Made by a program: the position numbers and the translations under genes. The notes under the pieces were generated by a model that saw only the letters and a list, made by a program, of their open reading frames with translations, did not search any database and was not told the origin of the DNA. Shown here piece by piece: positions 19,551 through 28,797 of a stretch of DNA of 64,000 nucleotides. Source of the DNA: Leuconostoc rapi (lineage in GTDB: Bacteria > Bacillota > Bacilli > Lactobacillales > Lactobacillaceae); contig NZ_JAFBEK010000001.1 in NCBI RefSeq assembly GCF_016908715.1, positions 310,001 through 374,000 on the forward strand, given 5' to 3'. How positions within the stretch are numbered: the first letter of the stretch is position 1; every line of letters starts with the position of its first letter.

Positions 19551-19707
19551 ATTACGTTTATTAATTATGAGGTCATGTGGCGATGATGGAGTTTGTAAAC
19601 TATTCGAGTGTCGAGAAGATTTTCTCGGAAATCAGGTGGAACCGCGCGTAAGCGTCCTGATGTCATTTATTTTGGCATCAGTGACTGCGGACGCGTGGTT
19701 TTTTTGT
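19551..19707 (+). promoter_or_regulatory. Compact T-box riboswitch, probable glycine specificity
   Basis: The conserved T-box AGGTGGAACCGCG is at 19634-19646, preceded by a stem III-like hairpin (CGAGAAGA/TTTTCTCG). The terminator pairs CCGCGCGT with ACGCGTGG around further pairing and ends in T7. Uncharged tRNA pairing with the TGGAA bulge would favour the antiterminator. A short hairpin exposes GGC (19579-19581) in its loop, fitting glycine and the downstream glyQS, but stem I is much smaller than in B. subtilis glyQS, so the specifier is tentative. Confidence 0.8.
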
Positions 19708-19724
19708 CGGAAAGGAATATTCAT

Positions 19725-19804
19725 GTATTAAAGATATATTAAAATATATCTTTAATACTAAGATATATTAAAATATATCTTTATCGTGGTATACTTTAAA
19801 GTAT
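19725..19804. repeat. Tandem palindromes upstream of satD (putative operator)
   Basis: Two copies of a 22-bp palindrome (arms AAGATATATT and AATATATCTT around AA) lie at 19731-19752 and 19760-19781, 29 bp apart start to start. The first is extended to 16-bp perfect arms (19725-19758). A third palindrome, ATACTTT/AAAGTAT (19791-19804), covers the -10 box and part of the start codon of satD. A repressor site is inferred. Confidence 0.8.
19768..19795 (+). promoter_or_regulatory. satD promoter (leaderless transcript predicted)
   Basis: A TGG-TATACT extended -10 at 19790-19795 has a weak -35 TTAAAA (19768-19773), inside the second palindrome. The expected start site, about 7 nt beyond the -10, falls on or next to ATG 19803. 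Confidence 0.65.
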
Positions 19805-20537
19805 GGGAAAAAAACAAGCAATTTATTTTGAACTAGATGTCGTGAATTCGCGACGTATTAGAGACAATACGTTGTTAATCAAACAAGTGATGGCTGTCAC
19901 GAATTATTTAAATCACCTTACAAAAGCTCAGATTCTCATGCCTTTTCAGTGGCATCATGGTGATGCTATTTCAGGTGCAATACAGTCATCCCATATTCGA
20001 CCTGATGTGGTTCACATCTATCGTGAGTTGACATCTTATTTATTAATTCACGCTGTTGAATTGCAATTTTATATGGCCATCGGTGTTGGGGATATTGATA
20101 CAAACTTGACTGACACACAGGATGAGGCACTAGTCAATGGTTCGGCTGTTGTACTTGCCCGACATGTCGTCCTGCCCGCTTTGAAGGAAATAGTTGAAAA
20201 ACAAAAGAATAAGACACTAGGTATACAGACTTATTTTAAAAAAGCGCCGATTTTGATGCGAATGGCAGATGAAAATGGCCAGGTGTCAGAGGTCGAACAA
20301 ATATTAATTTTAGTCTATGAGTTTGAGTTGAGCACTGATAAAAAGCGTCTAATTTATTCGGTATTGAAGGATTCTCAAAATTGGCGCAACGATCTGCCAA
20401 AACTAGTTGAAATAAAAAATAGTGGGTTTACGGTGACAGATACCTTGAAACAAATTGAAAATCGCGCGCGAATGCTCATTACAAAAGCAGATATTCAAGC
20501 GGTAAATAATCAACTATGTGTGTTTGAGGAGAAGTAA
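19803..20537 (+). CDS. SatD family protein
   Basis: A 244-residue protein with the SatD N-terminal pattern: a Dx(I/V)xSR motif (DVVNSRRI, about residues 12-19) and a GD motif (HGDAISGAI, about 56-64) where the family usually has GDEFQG. SatD of Streptococcus mutans belongs to the satCDE acid-tolerance/secretion locus; the biochemical activity is unknown. No Shine-Dalgarno is present, and the -10 box lies just upstream, so the mRNA looks leaderless. The next gene starts immediately after its stop. DNA binding and autoregulation are possible but unproven. Confidence 0.75.
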   Translation: MGKKQAIYFELDVVNSRRIRDNTLLIKQVMAVTNYLNHLTKAQILMPFQWHHGDAISGAIQSSHIRPDVVHIYRELTSYLLIHAVELQFYMAIGVGDIDTNLTDTQDEALVNGSAVVLARHVVLPALKEIVEKQKNKTLGIQTYFKKAPILMRMADENGQVSEVEQILILVYEFELSTDKKRLIYSVLKDSQNWRNDLPKLVEIKNSGFTVTDTLKQIENRARMLITKADIQAVNNQLCVFEEK

Positions 20538-20924
20538 ATGCAACAAGATATCATAAGAATTGTATTAATAGTGATACTTTGGTTAATCATAAACTATCTT
20601 TATGGCCTGTTAATTAGTTTGATATTAAGTAAGATTGGTTATAAAAAATGGCAACCTGTGGTTGGTAACAGAACAGACCCGTTTATACATGGACAACTTA
20701 TTGGTAATATAGAACGCAGTTTGGCCATGCTCTTGGTCATTTTAGGAAATGTCGGTGCGCTAAGTATGATTGTAGCGATTAAAGGATTTGCTCGTTGGGG
20801 TGAATTATCTCAAGTAAATAGTGATGTGCAGAGCGTGGCTATTGACAAATTTATAATTGGTAATTTATTAAGCTTGGGTTTTCCAGTGTTAGTAGCCGTT
20901 GTTTGGCAAGTTTTTGCTACGTGA
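20538..20924 (+). CDS. Small membrane protein paired with SatD (SatE-like)
   Basis: A 128-residue protein with about three to four transmembrane helices. The pattern GNIERSL, then IKGFARWGEL, then FIIGNLLSLGFP resembles a family of integral membrane proteins found next to SatD, sometimes fused to DUF3307, in which ERxL and K-x-x-ARF motifs are typical. The start codon follows the satD stop directly with GAGGAG upstream, so the pair is certainly one unit. The function is unknown. Confidence 0.7.
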   Translation: MQQDIIRIVLIVILWLIINYLYGLLISLILSKIGYKKWQPVVGNRTDPFIHGQLIGNIERSLAMLLVILGNVGALSMIVAIKGFARWGELSQVNSDVQSVAIDKFIIGNLLSLGFPVLVAVVWQVFAT

Positions 20925-20984
20925 TGTGGTGCCGATCTTTTGATAGCAAGTTAGACAAAATTTAAAAATAATAAGGAAATAAAA

Positions 20985-21929
20985 ATGACAGAACATAAAT
21001 TATCGTTACAAGATATTATCTTAACACTACAACAATACTGGGCTAAACAAGGGGCTAACCTTATGCAAGCCTATGATAATGAAGTGGGTGCTGGGACACA
21101 ATCACCTTATACTTTTTTGCGTGCCAATGGACCAGAACCCTGGAATGCGGCCTACGTGCAACCATCACGTCGCCCAGCTGATGGGCGATATGGGGATAAC
21201 CCTAACCGACTTTTTCAACATCATCAATTTCAAGTTGTTATGAAACCCTCACCAGCAAATATTCAGGAATTGTATCTTGGCTCTTTAGAGGCACTTGGTA
21301 TTAAGCCACTTGAACATGATATTCGTTTTGTCGAAGACAATTGGGAAAATCCCTCAATGGGTGCTGCTGGTATTGGTTGGGAAGTTTGGTTGGATGGCAT
21401 GGAAGTCACACAATTTACGTATTTTCAACAAGTTGGTGGTATTGAAGTTGATTCAGTGACAGCAGAAGTCACTTATGGATTAGAACGCTTGGCTTCATAC
21501 ATCCAAGATGTGCCAACTGTCTATGATTTGGAGTGGGGTAATGGTGTGCTTTATGGTGATATTTTCAAAGAACCAGAATATGAACATTCAAAGTATGCCT
21601 TTGAAGAGTCGAACCAAGCAGTATTGCTCAGGCATTTTGATGAGTTCGAAGCAGAAGCAACGCATTTATTAGAATTAGGGCTAGTACATCCAGCATATGA
21701 CTATATTTTAAAATCATCACATACATTTAATTTATTAGACGCACGCGGAACGGTTTCTGTCACAGAGCGTGCAGGTTACTTGCATAGAATCAGAACCATG
21801 GCACGCCGTGTATCAAAAGTATTTATCCAAGCACGTGCGGATCTTGGGTTCCCGTTACTTAAAGATATTGAATTACGCGATAAGTATTTGGGCGAGAATG
21901 GTAAGTATGCAAAGCAGGAAGGAAAATAA
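20985..21929 (+). CDS. glyQ: Glycyl-tRNA synthetase alpha subunit
   Basis: Catalytic-core subunit of the bacterial alpha2beta2 GlyRS, which charges tRNA-Gly. Diagnostic stretches are [24 protein letters not shown], seen as [14 protein letters not shown], then [14 protein letters not shown] and [22 protein letters not shown]. The 314 residues are normal. SD AAGGAA precedes it. No terminator separates it from the SatE-like gene, so the upstream T-box may reach it through satDE. Confidence 0.97.
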   Translation: MTEHKLSLQDIILTLQQYWAKQGANLMQAYDNEVGAGTQSPYTFLRANGPEPWNAAYVQPSRRPADGRYGDNPNRLFQHHQFQVVMKPSPANIQELYLGSLEALGIKPLEHDIRFVEDNWENPSMGAAGIGWEVWLDGMEVTQFTYFQQVGGIEVDSVTAEVTYGLERLASYIQDVPTVYDLEWGNGVLYGDIFKEPEYEHSKYAFEESNQAVLLRHFDEFEAEATHLLELGLVHPAYDYILKSSHTFNLLDARGTVSVTERAGYLHRIRTMARRVSKVFIQARADLGFPLLKDIELRDKYLGENGKYAKQEGK

Positions 21930-21932
21930 AGC

Positions 21933-23993
21933 ATGTCAACATTTTTATTAGAAATTGGTTTAGAAGAAATGCCAGCGCATTTGGTCACAAGTTCGGAAGC
22001 GCAATTAATTGAACGGGCCACGACTTTTTTGGCAGAACATCGTTTATCTGTGAGTGAGATCAAGCCATTTTCAACACCACGTCGCCTTGCTGTCCAATTG
22101 ATTGATGTTGCTTTAGAATCTGAAGCGCTATCTGAAGAAAAGCGTGGACCAGCAATTAATCGTGCAAAAGACGATCATGGTGCTTGGTCGAAAGCAGCTC
22201 AGGGATTTGCTCGAGGTCAAGGTGCGACCCCTGAAGATTTTGAAGAACGTGAGGGATACGTTTGGTTAACGAAACATACGCCAGGTGAAGCAGCGGCAAC
22301 GATTTTATCTAAAATCGGCGATGAAGTTGTCTCACAGATGAAATTCACGACTTATATGAAATGGGCAAACAATAGTTTCTTGTACGTTAGACCAATTCGC
22401 TGGTTGGTTGCGTTACTAGACGAAACCATTGTTGACTTTAGTATTTTAGAAGTTTCAACAGGCCGGTTCACACGTGGACATCGTTTTTTATCTCATGAAC
22501 ACGTTGAAATTACCCATGCTGATCGTTATGTTGACACATTGAAAGCAGCACATGTTCTAGTTGATGCTGATGTGCGTAAATCTGAAATTCGGGCACAACT
22601 TGAAGCCATTGCTACGAAAAATCACTGGCTATTACAACTTGATGCTGATGCAGCACAGGATTTATTAGAAGAAGTGAACAATATTGTGGAATGGCCAACA
22701 GCATTTTCTGGTAGTTTTGATGAAAAGTATTTAGACGTACCAGATGAGGTCTTGATGACATCAATGCGTGAACATCAACGATTTTTCTATGTTACGGATC
22801 AATCAGGCATATTGTTGCCATACTTTTTATCGGTTCGAAACGGTAATACTGAAAATCTCAGTAACGTGATTGCTGGTAATGAAAAAGTACTTGTTGCACG
22901 ATTAGAAGATGCAGAATTTTTCTATCATGAAGATCAACAAAAGACAATTGCTGATAGTATGTTAAAAGTTAGAAAATTGGTTTTCCATGAAAAAATTGGC
23001 ACGGTTTATGAACATATGCAGCGGGTTGGTAAATTAGCAGCAGCTCTGGCAATAAAACTTAACTTTGATGATTCAAAAAAGGCTGATCTTTCTCGTGCTG
23101 CGGAAATTTATAAATTTGATTTGATGACTGGTATGGTTGGTGAATTTGACGAATTACAGGGCGTTATGGGTGAACATTACGCTAAATTATTTGGCGAAAC
23201 GCCTGCGGTGGCAGTAGCTATTAAGGAACATTACATGCCAACATCGGCTCATGGAGAGGTTGCTACGACTGATGTTGGTGCTGTGTTAGCCATTGCTGAT
23301 AAATTAGATACTATCGTCACTTTTTTCTCAGCTAATCTCATGCCAACTGGTTCAAATGATCCCTATGGGTTACGACGTGCTGCGACAGGTATTGTGAGAA
23401 CACTTGAAAATAAGCAATGGCATGTTGCCTTAACACCATTGCTCAATTCGTTTGTCGCTAATAGTGGTGAAGCGACTCAAGATGCTGATTTAACAGCGGT
23501 TTTGTCCTTTATTTTTGATCGTGTCCGTAAAATGGCATTAGATAATGGTGTACGCCAAGATCTCGTGTCTGCTGGCACTGCACCAGTTGGTAGTACAGAT
23601 GTTGTTTACATTGCTGATCGCACGCAAACTTTAGCAAAACATGCTGATGATGTTAATTTTCGTGAAGTGATTGAATCATTGACGCGTGTCTCACGTTTAG
23701 CTGTTAAACAAGTAAGTCAAGACACGATTGATGAGACTTTGTTTGAAAATGAAGCCGAAAGAGAGCTATTCGTGGCTTCAAAATCAATTGACTTGTTGGA
23801 TTTAGAAGACCAAGGAGGCGAAGCAGTTTATCGATCACTAGCTGCATTGCAAATGCCAATTGCTAAGTACTTTGATGAGACTATGGTTAACGTCGATAAT
23901 CAGGAAATTAAAAATAATCGTTATGCGCAATTAAATTTGATTCATAGGCTGATTGTTGGTTTAGGTGACTTAGCACACATTGTCATTAAATAA
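21933..23993 (+). CDS. glyS: Glycyl-tRNA synthetase beta subunit
   Basis: tRNA-binding subunit partner of GlyQ. It begins with the family signature LLEIGLEEMPAHLV and contains TPRRLAV, MKFTTYMKWANN and MREHQRFFYV. The HD-like region and DALR-type anticodon-binding end are present. The 686 residues are complete. It starts 4 nt after glyQ, so stoichiometric production is expected. Confidence 0.97.
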   Translation: MSTFLLEIGLEEMPAHLVTSSEAQLIERATTFLAEHRLSVSEIKPFSTPRRLAVQLIDVALESEALSEEKRGPAINRAKDDHGAWSKAAQGFARGQGATPEDFEEREGYVWLTKHTPGEAAATILSKIGDEVVSQMKFTTYMKWANNSFLYVRPIRWLVALLDETIVDFSILEVSTGRFTRGHRFLSHEHVEITHADRYVDTLKAAHVLVDADVRKSEIRAQLEAIATKNHWLLQLDADAAQDLLEEVNNIVEWPTAFSGSFDEKYLDVPDEVLMTSMREHQRFFYVTDQSGILLPYFLSVRNGNTENLSNVIAGNEKVLVARLEDAEFFYHEDQQKTIADSMLKVRKLVFHEKIGTVYEHMQRVGKLAAALAIKLNFDDSKKADLSRAAEIYKFDLMTGMVGEFDELQGVMGEHYAKLFGETPAVAVAIKEHYMPTSAHGEVATTDVGAVLAIADKLDTIVTFFSANLMPTGSNDPYGLRRAATGIVRTLENKQWHVALTPLLNSFVANSGEATQDADLTAVLSFIFDRVRKMALDNGVRQDLVSAGTAPVGSTDVVYIADRTQTLAKHADDVNFREVIESLTRVSRLAVKQVSQDTIDETLFENEAERELFVASKSIDLLDLEDQGGEAVYRSLAALQMPIAKYFDETMVNVDNQEIKNNRYAQLNLIHRLIVGLGDLAHIVIK

Positions 23994-24099
23994 AAAAACC
24001 AACGAACCTATAAACCCTGTTTAGATATAAAGGGTCAAGTAGATGACATGTTGTTTTAGATATGAGTTAAAATAACAGAGTATACAACACAGTAATTTT

Positions 24100-24140
24100 G
24101 CGTGATTTAATGTCATAAATGACTTAGATCACGCTTTTTT
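24100..24140 (+). terminator. Terminator after glyS
   Basis: GCGTGAT (24100-24106) and ATCACGC (24128-24134), with an inner GTCAT/ATGAC stem, then T6. It lies about 105 nt past the glyS stop; the bases between show nothing else I can name. Confidence 0.85.
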
Positions 24141-24209
24141 ATGTATATTCATGATAAAATAGACTAGACAGAATAATTGAAAGTATACGCATTTTTGCGT
24201 GATAAAAAA

Positions 24210-26063
24210 ATGACAGAGATAAATCTAGAACAACTTAAAGAACGGCAAAAACACATTCGTAATTTTTCAATCGTGGCCCACATCGATCATGGCAAATCAA
24301 CCATTGCAGATCGGATTTTAGAACAGACGCACACGGTTGCTGAACGTGATATGCAAAATCAATTGTTAGATACAATGGATTTAGAACGTGAACGGGGTAT
24401 TACAATTAAACTTAACGCCGTTGAAGTGCATTATGATGCACAAGATGGCGAAACCTATATTTTTCATTTGATTGACACACCAGGGCACGTTGATTTTTCT
24501 TATGAAGTGTCACGTTCATTAGCGGCTGCTGAAGGCGCTATTTTAGTTGTGGATGCGGCACAAGGTGTCGAAGCGCAAACACTTGCTAATGTATACCTGG
24601 CATTGGACAATGATTTAGAAATATTACCAGTGATTAATAAAATTGATTTACCTGCAGCGGATGCAGAAAAAGTACGTGCAGAAATTGAAGATGTTATTGG
24701 CATTGATGCATCAGAAGCGGTACTAGCATCAGCCAAAAAAGGGATTGGTATTCCTGAATTACTCGAAAGAATTGTAACAGATTTACCAGCACCAACTGGT
24801 GATTTAGAAGCGCCATTACGGGCATTAATTTTTGATTCGGCCTATGATGCTTATCGTGGTGTTGTGGTTAACATGCGGGTACGTGAAGGCATCGTGAGAC
24901 CAGGTGATAAAATTAAGATGATGAATACTGGTGCTGAGTATGAAGTGAATGAAGTTGGTGTCATGTCACCGATTGCTCAAAAACGTGACTACTTAATGGC
25001 CGGTGACGTGGGCTATCTCACAGCAGCCATTAAGGATATTCATACAACACACTCGGGTGACACGATTACGTTGGTTAATAACCCGGCTAGTGAGCCTTTA
25101 TCAGGCTATAAGCCAATGACACCAATGGTTTATTCCGGTCTATATCCTTCGGATAATGCTAAATATACTGATTTACGTGAAGCATTAGAAAAGCTGCAAT
25201 TAAATGATGCAGCGTTAACATTTGAACCAGAAACATCACAGGCATTGGGATTTGGCTACCGTGTTGGTTTCCTCGGCTTATTACATATGGATGTTGTTCA
25301 AGAAAGGTTGGAGCGGGAGTTTGATTTGGATTTGGTCACTACTGCGCCATCGGTTACTTATCATGTTATGACTAATGATGACGAGCTAGTTGAAATTGAA
25401 AATCCATCTGAAATGCCTGAAGCCTCAAAGATTAAATATATTGAAGAACCTTATGTCGATGCCCAAATTATGGTGCCAAATGATTACGTTGGTGCGGTAA
25501 TGGAATTAGCTCAACGCAAACGTGGTGAATTTGATACAATGGAATACTTAGATGAGACACGTGTCAACGTTAAATACCAAATACCTTTGTCTGAAATTAT
25601 TTTTAACTTTTTTGATAAATTAAAATCAAGTACGAGAGGATATGCTTCTTTAGATTATGAAATTTCAGGATATCGTCAGTCTGATTTAGTCAAGATTGAC
25701 ATTTTGTTAAATTCTGAAAAAGTCGATGCGTTGAGTTTTATTGTGCACCGCGACTTTTCAATAGAACGCGGTCGCATTATTGCCTCAAAATTGAAAGAAA
25801 TAATTCCACGTCAAAACTTTGAAATCCCTGTGCAAGCGGCTATTGGTGCTAAAATTTTGGCACGTACAAATATCAAGGCGTATCGTAAAGATGTGACGGC
25901 TAAAATTCACACGGGTGACCCTGATCGTCGTGCCAAATTATTGGATAAGCAAAAACGTGGTAAGGCACGTATGAAATCGGTGGGTACAGTTGAAGTACCT
26001 CAAGAGGCTTTCATGGCAGTATTGAAGACGGAGGATGACACCCAATATGCCCGAGGAAACTAA
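24210..26063 (+). CDS. lepA: Elongation factor 4 (back-translocating GTPase)
   Basis: Ribosome-bound GTPase that can reverse translocation. The G1 motif is [10 protein letters not shown]3 is DTPGHVDF, G4 is NKIDLP; the LepA-specific C-terminal domain ends near [14 protein letters not shown] 24210 gives 617 residues. A longer frame opens at TTG 24177. Neither has a Shine-Dalgarno, and a small ACGCA/TGCGT hairpin (24187-24200) sits just before ATG 24210. A probable -10 lies at about 24157. Confidence 0.95.
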   Translation: MTEINLEQLKERQKHIRNFSIVAHIDHGKSTIADRILEQTHTVAERDMQNQLLDTMDLERERGITIKLNAVEVHYDAQDGETYIFHLIDTPGHVDFSYEVSRSLAAAEGAILVVDAAQGVEAQTLANVYLALDNDLEILPVINKIDLPAADAEKVRAEIEDVIGIDASEAVLASAKKGIGIPELLERIVTDLPAPTGDLEAPLRALIFDSAYDAYRGVVVNMRVREGIVRPGDKIKMMNTGAEYEVNEVGVMSPIAQKRDYLMAGDVGYLTAAIKDIHTTHSGDTITLVNNPASEPLSGYKPMTPMVYSGLYPSDNAKYTDLREALEKLQLNDAALTFEPETSQALGFGYRVGFLGLLHMDVVQERLEREFDLDLVTTAPSVTYHVMTNDDELVEIENPSEMPEASKIKYIEEPYVDAQIMVPNDYVGAVMELAQRKRGEFDTMEYLDETRVNVKYQIPLSEIIFNFFDKLKSSTRGYASLDYEISGYRQSDLVKIDILLNSEKVDALSFIVHRDFSIERGRIIASKLKEIIPRQNFEIPVQAAIGAKILARTNIKAYRKDVTAKIHTGDPDRRAKLLDKQKRGKARMKSVGTVEVPQEAFMAVLKTEDDTQYARGN

Positions 26064-26841
26064 TACGCCTAAAAGCTCTCGTGTAAATCGCCATTTGGAA
26101 ATGCAAAAACATCAGATGACAAAGCGTACCAAAACGATGATGTATTTATCGTTTGTCATGCTTTTTTGCATTGTTGGTTTTGCGATTATGACAATTGGTT
26201 TTAACTACGATGGTGTGACACAAAAAGCGCGTGTTAAAATGGCAAAAAAAGATGCAGAAGTGACGTTGGATTTTGGTTTAACAGGGCAAATGGCAAATCA
26301 TGGTTCTAACGATATTGTGCCTTTATCATCTGAAGCTTGGCAAAAAGAGATGATTGACAGTATTCGACAGGCATTTAAAACGAGTGAAAAAGTGGCTAAT
26401 TATGCTACTTTTTCAGGTAAATCATATGAGAAACAGGTGGTCATGTCAGCGTTATCGAAACGATATATGACAACACTGCAACAAGATCGGGATTATCAAA
26501 TTACTAAATTGTCTTTTGATAAATACCACAATGTTAAGGTGAATTATACAGTGACACCTATTAATTTGGTTAATGCACAAAGACGTGTACAAACTGTTGT
26601 CAACCAAGAACTCAAAAAAAATACTGACGAAATAGCCAATTTGAATGAATCACAGTTACGATTGGTTGAATACGCCTTAGTAGCATCAAATTGGGAGAAA
26701 GTTGTCGGGAAGAAATTACCAACGTCACCTCAAAAAAATGGTGAAATAAAGTTATTATATACTAGCCATTTTCTTAATGGTCGTTATCAAGTGACAAAAG
26801 AAACATTAAATAGTGTGTTGAACACCGGTCTGGCAGAATAG
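26047..26841 (+). CDS. Single-pass membrane protein of unknown function
   Basis: A 264-residue protein with a charged N terminus, one transmembrane helix (about residues 35-57, [20 protein letters not shown]) and a long extracytoplasmic part without recognised domain. It overlaps the lepA 3' end. GGAGG at 26030-26034 abuts an in-frame ATG at 26035, so ATG 26047 (12 nt away) is preferred. It is conserved-looking but unassigned. Confidence 0.75.
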   Translation: MPEETNTPKSSRVNRHLEMQKHQMTKRTKTMMYLSFVMLFCIVGFAIMTIGFNYDGVTQKARVKMAKKDAEVTLDFGLTGQMANHGSNDIVPLSSEAWQKEMIDSIRQAFKTSEKVANYATFSGKSYEKQVVMSALSKRYMTTLQQDRDYQITKLSFDKYHNVKVNYTVTPINLVNAQRRVQTVVNQELKKNTDEIANLNESQLRLVEYALVASNWEKVVGKKLPTSPQKNGEIKLLYTSHFLNGRYQVTKETLNSVLNTGLAE

Positions 26842-26851
26842 GAGAGCAAGT

Positions 26852-27922
26852 ATGTCATTTTTTGATAAAATAAAAAATCATTGGCCATTTGGTCATAACA
26901 AAATGCACGCTATTGGTTTTGAACAGGCACTAACCATTGATGATCCAAACGTTTTTATTGAAAAAAAAATACCCCGACCAAAGCCAGGTTCTCATGAAAT
27001 ACTAGTAAAGGTTGTGGCAAGCGGTATTAATCCAGTTGATACAAAAATGCGTGAAAATTATCAAAATGAGGGACAATTTCGTGTTCTAGGATTTGATGCC
27101 GTTGGTGAAGTCGTAGCTATTGGTGAAGATGTCACGAAATTTTCAATTGATGACAAAGTTTACTATGCCGGTGTTCAAATTAAGCAAGGGTCGCATGCGA
27201 ATTATCAAGTTGTTAATGAACTACTTGTTGGTCTTGCTCCAATTAATCTTAGCGTTGCGGAGTCTGCCGCAATGCCCTTAACTGCAATTACAGCTTTTGA
27301 AATTTTACATGATGCTTTTGGTTTTGACTTAATCGAAAACGTTGGTGTTGGTAAAACCATTTTGATTATAAATGGTGCTGGCGGTGTCGGATCGACGTTA
27401 ATACAATTAGCCAAGTATTTGGGTATGACTGTGATTACAACCGCGTCACGTCTTGAATCTGTTACATGGGTTAAATCATTAGGCGCAGATTATATTTTAG
27501 ATTATCATCAAGATTTACATGATCAATTGAAACAAATTAAACAAGATAAGGTTGATTATATTGCAATATTGCAAAATACCAATGCCTACTGGCCATTAGT
27601 ATTGGACACAATTAGCCCCTTTGGTCGAATTGCTTCTATTGTTGAAACCAATGAACCGATTGATATGGCACCGTTAAAAAATATTGGGGCACAGTTTAGT
27701 TGGGTGTTTATGTTCGCTAAAGGCAATTATGGTGTTGATATGGCAGCACAAGGCAATGCGCTTAACGAAATTGCTGAACTATTAGACCGTGGGATTATTC
27801 ATTCAACCTTGAAGAAAACTTATAACGGCTTAACAGTTGAAAGTCTCAAGCACGCAACGCAAGAAGTCGAAACAGGGCATACAATTGGCAAGGTTGTTAT
27901 GACACATGAGGTTTTGATATGA
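26852..27922 (+). CDS. Zinc-type alcohol dehydrogenase/quinone reductase-like MDR protein
   Basis: Medium-chain dehydrogenase/reductase. The GroES-like N-terminal half contains ASGINPVDTKMRENY and GFDAVGEVVAIGEDV; the Rossmann half has INGAGGVGSTLIQLAKYLG. No structural or catalytic zinc cysteine cluster is evident, which suits the zinc-independent NAD(P)H-quinone oxidoreductase branch. An N-terminal extension of about 20 residues precedes the fold. The 356-residue frame ends in an ATGA overlap with prmA. The substrate is unknown. Confidence 0.88.
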   Translation: MSFFDKIKNHWPFGHNKMHAIGFEQALTIDDPNVFIEKKIPRPKPGSHEILVKVVASGINPVDTKMRENYQNEGQFRVLGFDAVGEVVAIGEDVTKFSIDDKVYYAGVQIKQGSHANYQVVNELLVGLAPINLSVAESAAMPLTAITAFEILHDAFGFDLIENVGVGKTILIINGAGGVGSTLIQLAKYLGMTVITTASRLESVTWVKSLGADYILDYHQDLHDQLKQIKQDKVDYIAILQNTNAYWPLVLDTISPFGRIASIVETNEPIDMAPLKNIGAQFSWVFMFAKGNYGVDMAAQGNALNEIAELLDRGIIHSTLKKTYNGLTVESLKHATQEVETGHTIGKVVMTHEVLI

Positions 27923-28794
27923 ATTGGCAAGCTTTAAACGTAGCGACAAAAAATGAGGCTATCGAAGCCGTTTCTGATATTCTTTTAAGAGCAGGTGCAG
28001 AAGGGGTTCAAGTGGACGACTCGGATAATGTGTCTGTTATCGCATATTATGAGGATGATGCTAATTTACCAAAGACCGTCTCATATATTGCAACAGCTTT
28101 GGACCAGTTACCACAATTTGGTATTGATGCTTCTCCAGCAACAATTTCACTCAATGGTGTTGTTCAAGCAGATTGGGAAGATAACTGGAAGCAGTATTAT
28201 CATGCCCAACGTGTGACGCGTTATATCACAGTTGTGCCTTCTTGGGAAGAGTTTATACCACAACAATCAGAAGAAAAGCCAGTTATAATGGATCCTAAAT
28301 TAGCTTTTGGCACAGGGACACATGAAACAACTCAGTTGATGGTTCAAGCATTAGAAACAGTTGTTCGTGGTGGTGAATCAGTGATTGACGTCGGTACAGG
28401 ATCGGGTGTTTTAGCAGTTGTTGCCAAGCATTTGGGCGTTGCTTCCGTCATTGCAACAGATATTGACGAAATGTCAGTGCATGTGGCAAAAGAAAACTTG
28501 TTGCTCAATCCTGTGGCTGAGGATGTTTTAGTTGTCACGAGCGATCTTTTGGTAGATGTTCACACGCAACCTGTTGACCTCATAGTCGCTAATATTTTAG
28601 CAGATGTGATTGAACGTTTAATCCCACAAACAGTACCATTACTTAAACCAAAGGGTTATTTCTTGGTTTCGGGTATTTATGATGCGATTGCAGAACATAT
28701 TGAGTCTCAGTTGCATACTCATGGTTATAAGATTATCCAAAAATCACAAATGGGTGAGTGGCATAGTTATATAGCACAACTTGAGGAGTATTAA
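27919..28794 (+). CDS. prmA: Ribosomal protein L11 methyltransferase
   Basis: SAM enzyme trimethylating ribosomal protein L11. The N-terminal recognition domain carries DWEDNWKQYYHA, and the methyltransferase domain has MDPKLAFGTGTHETT, DVGTGSGVLAV and VANILADV. The 291 residues are about the usual size. It overlaps the upstream oxidoreductase (ATGA) and is 3 nt from rsmE, the common Firmicute pairing. Confidence 0.95.
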   Translation: MNWQALNVATKNEAIEAVSDILLRAGAEGVQVDDSDNVSVIAYYEDDANLPKTVSYIATALDQLPQFGIDASPATISLNGVVQADWEDNWKQYYHAQRVTRYITVVPSWEEFIPQQSEEKPVIMDPKLAFGTGTHETTQLMVQALETVVRGGESVIDVGTGSGVLAVVAKHLGVASVIATDIDEMSVHVAKENLLLNPVAEDVLVVTSDLLVDVHTQPVDLIVANILADVIERLIPQTVPLLKPKGYFLVSGIYDAIAEHIESQLHTHGYKIIQKSQMGEWHSYIAQLEEY

Positions 28795-28797
28795 TTT

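Noticed and set aside
19465-19731. 88-codon + frame across the DUF805 end and T-box
   Set aside because: It reads through the promoter, T-box and terminator; regulatory elements explain these bases better.
19725-19782. CRISPR-like direct repeat
   Set aside because: Only two units, with a 7-nt gap rather than a spacer, and no cas genes; an operator-type palindrome pair is the better reading.
26852-27922. True zinc alcohol dehydrogenase
   Set aside because: No cysteine cluster or catalytic zinc ligands are visible; the quinone-reductase-like branch fits better.
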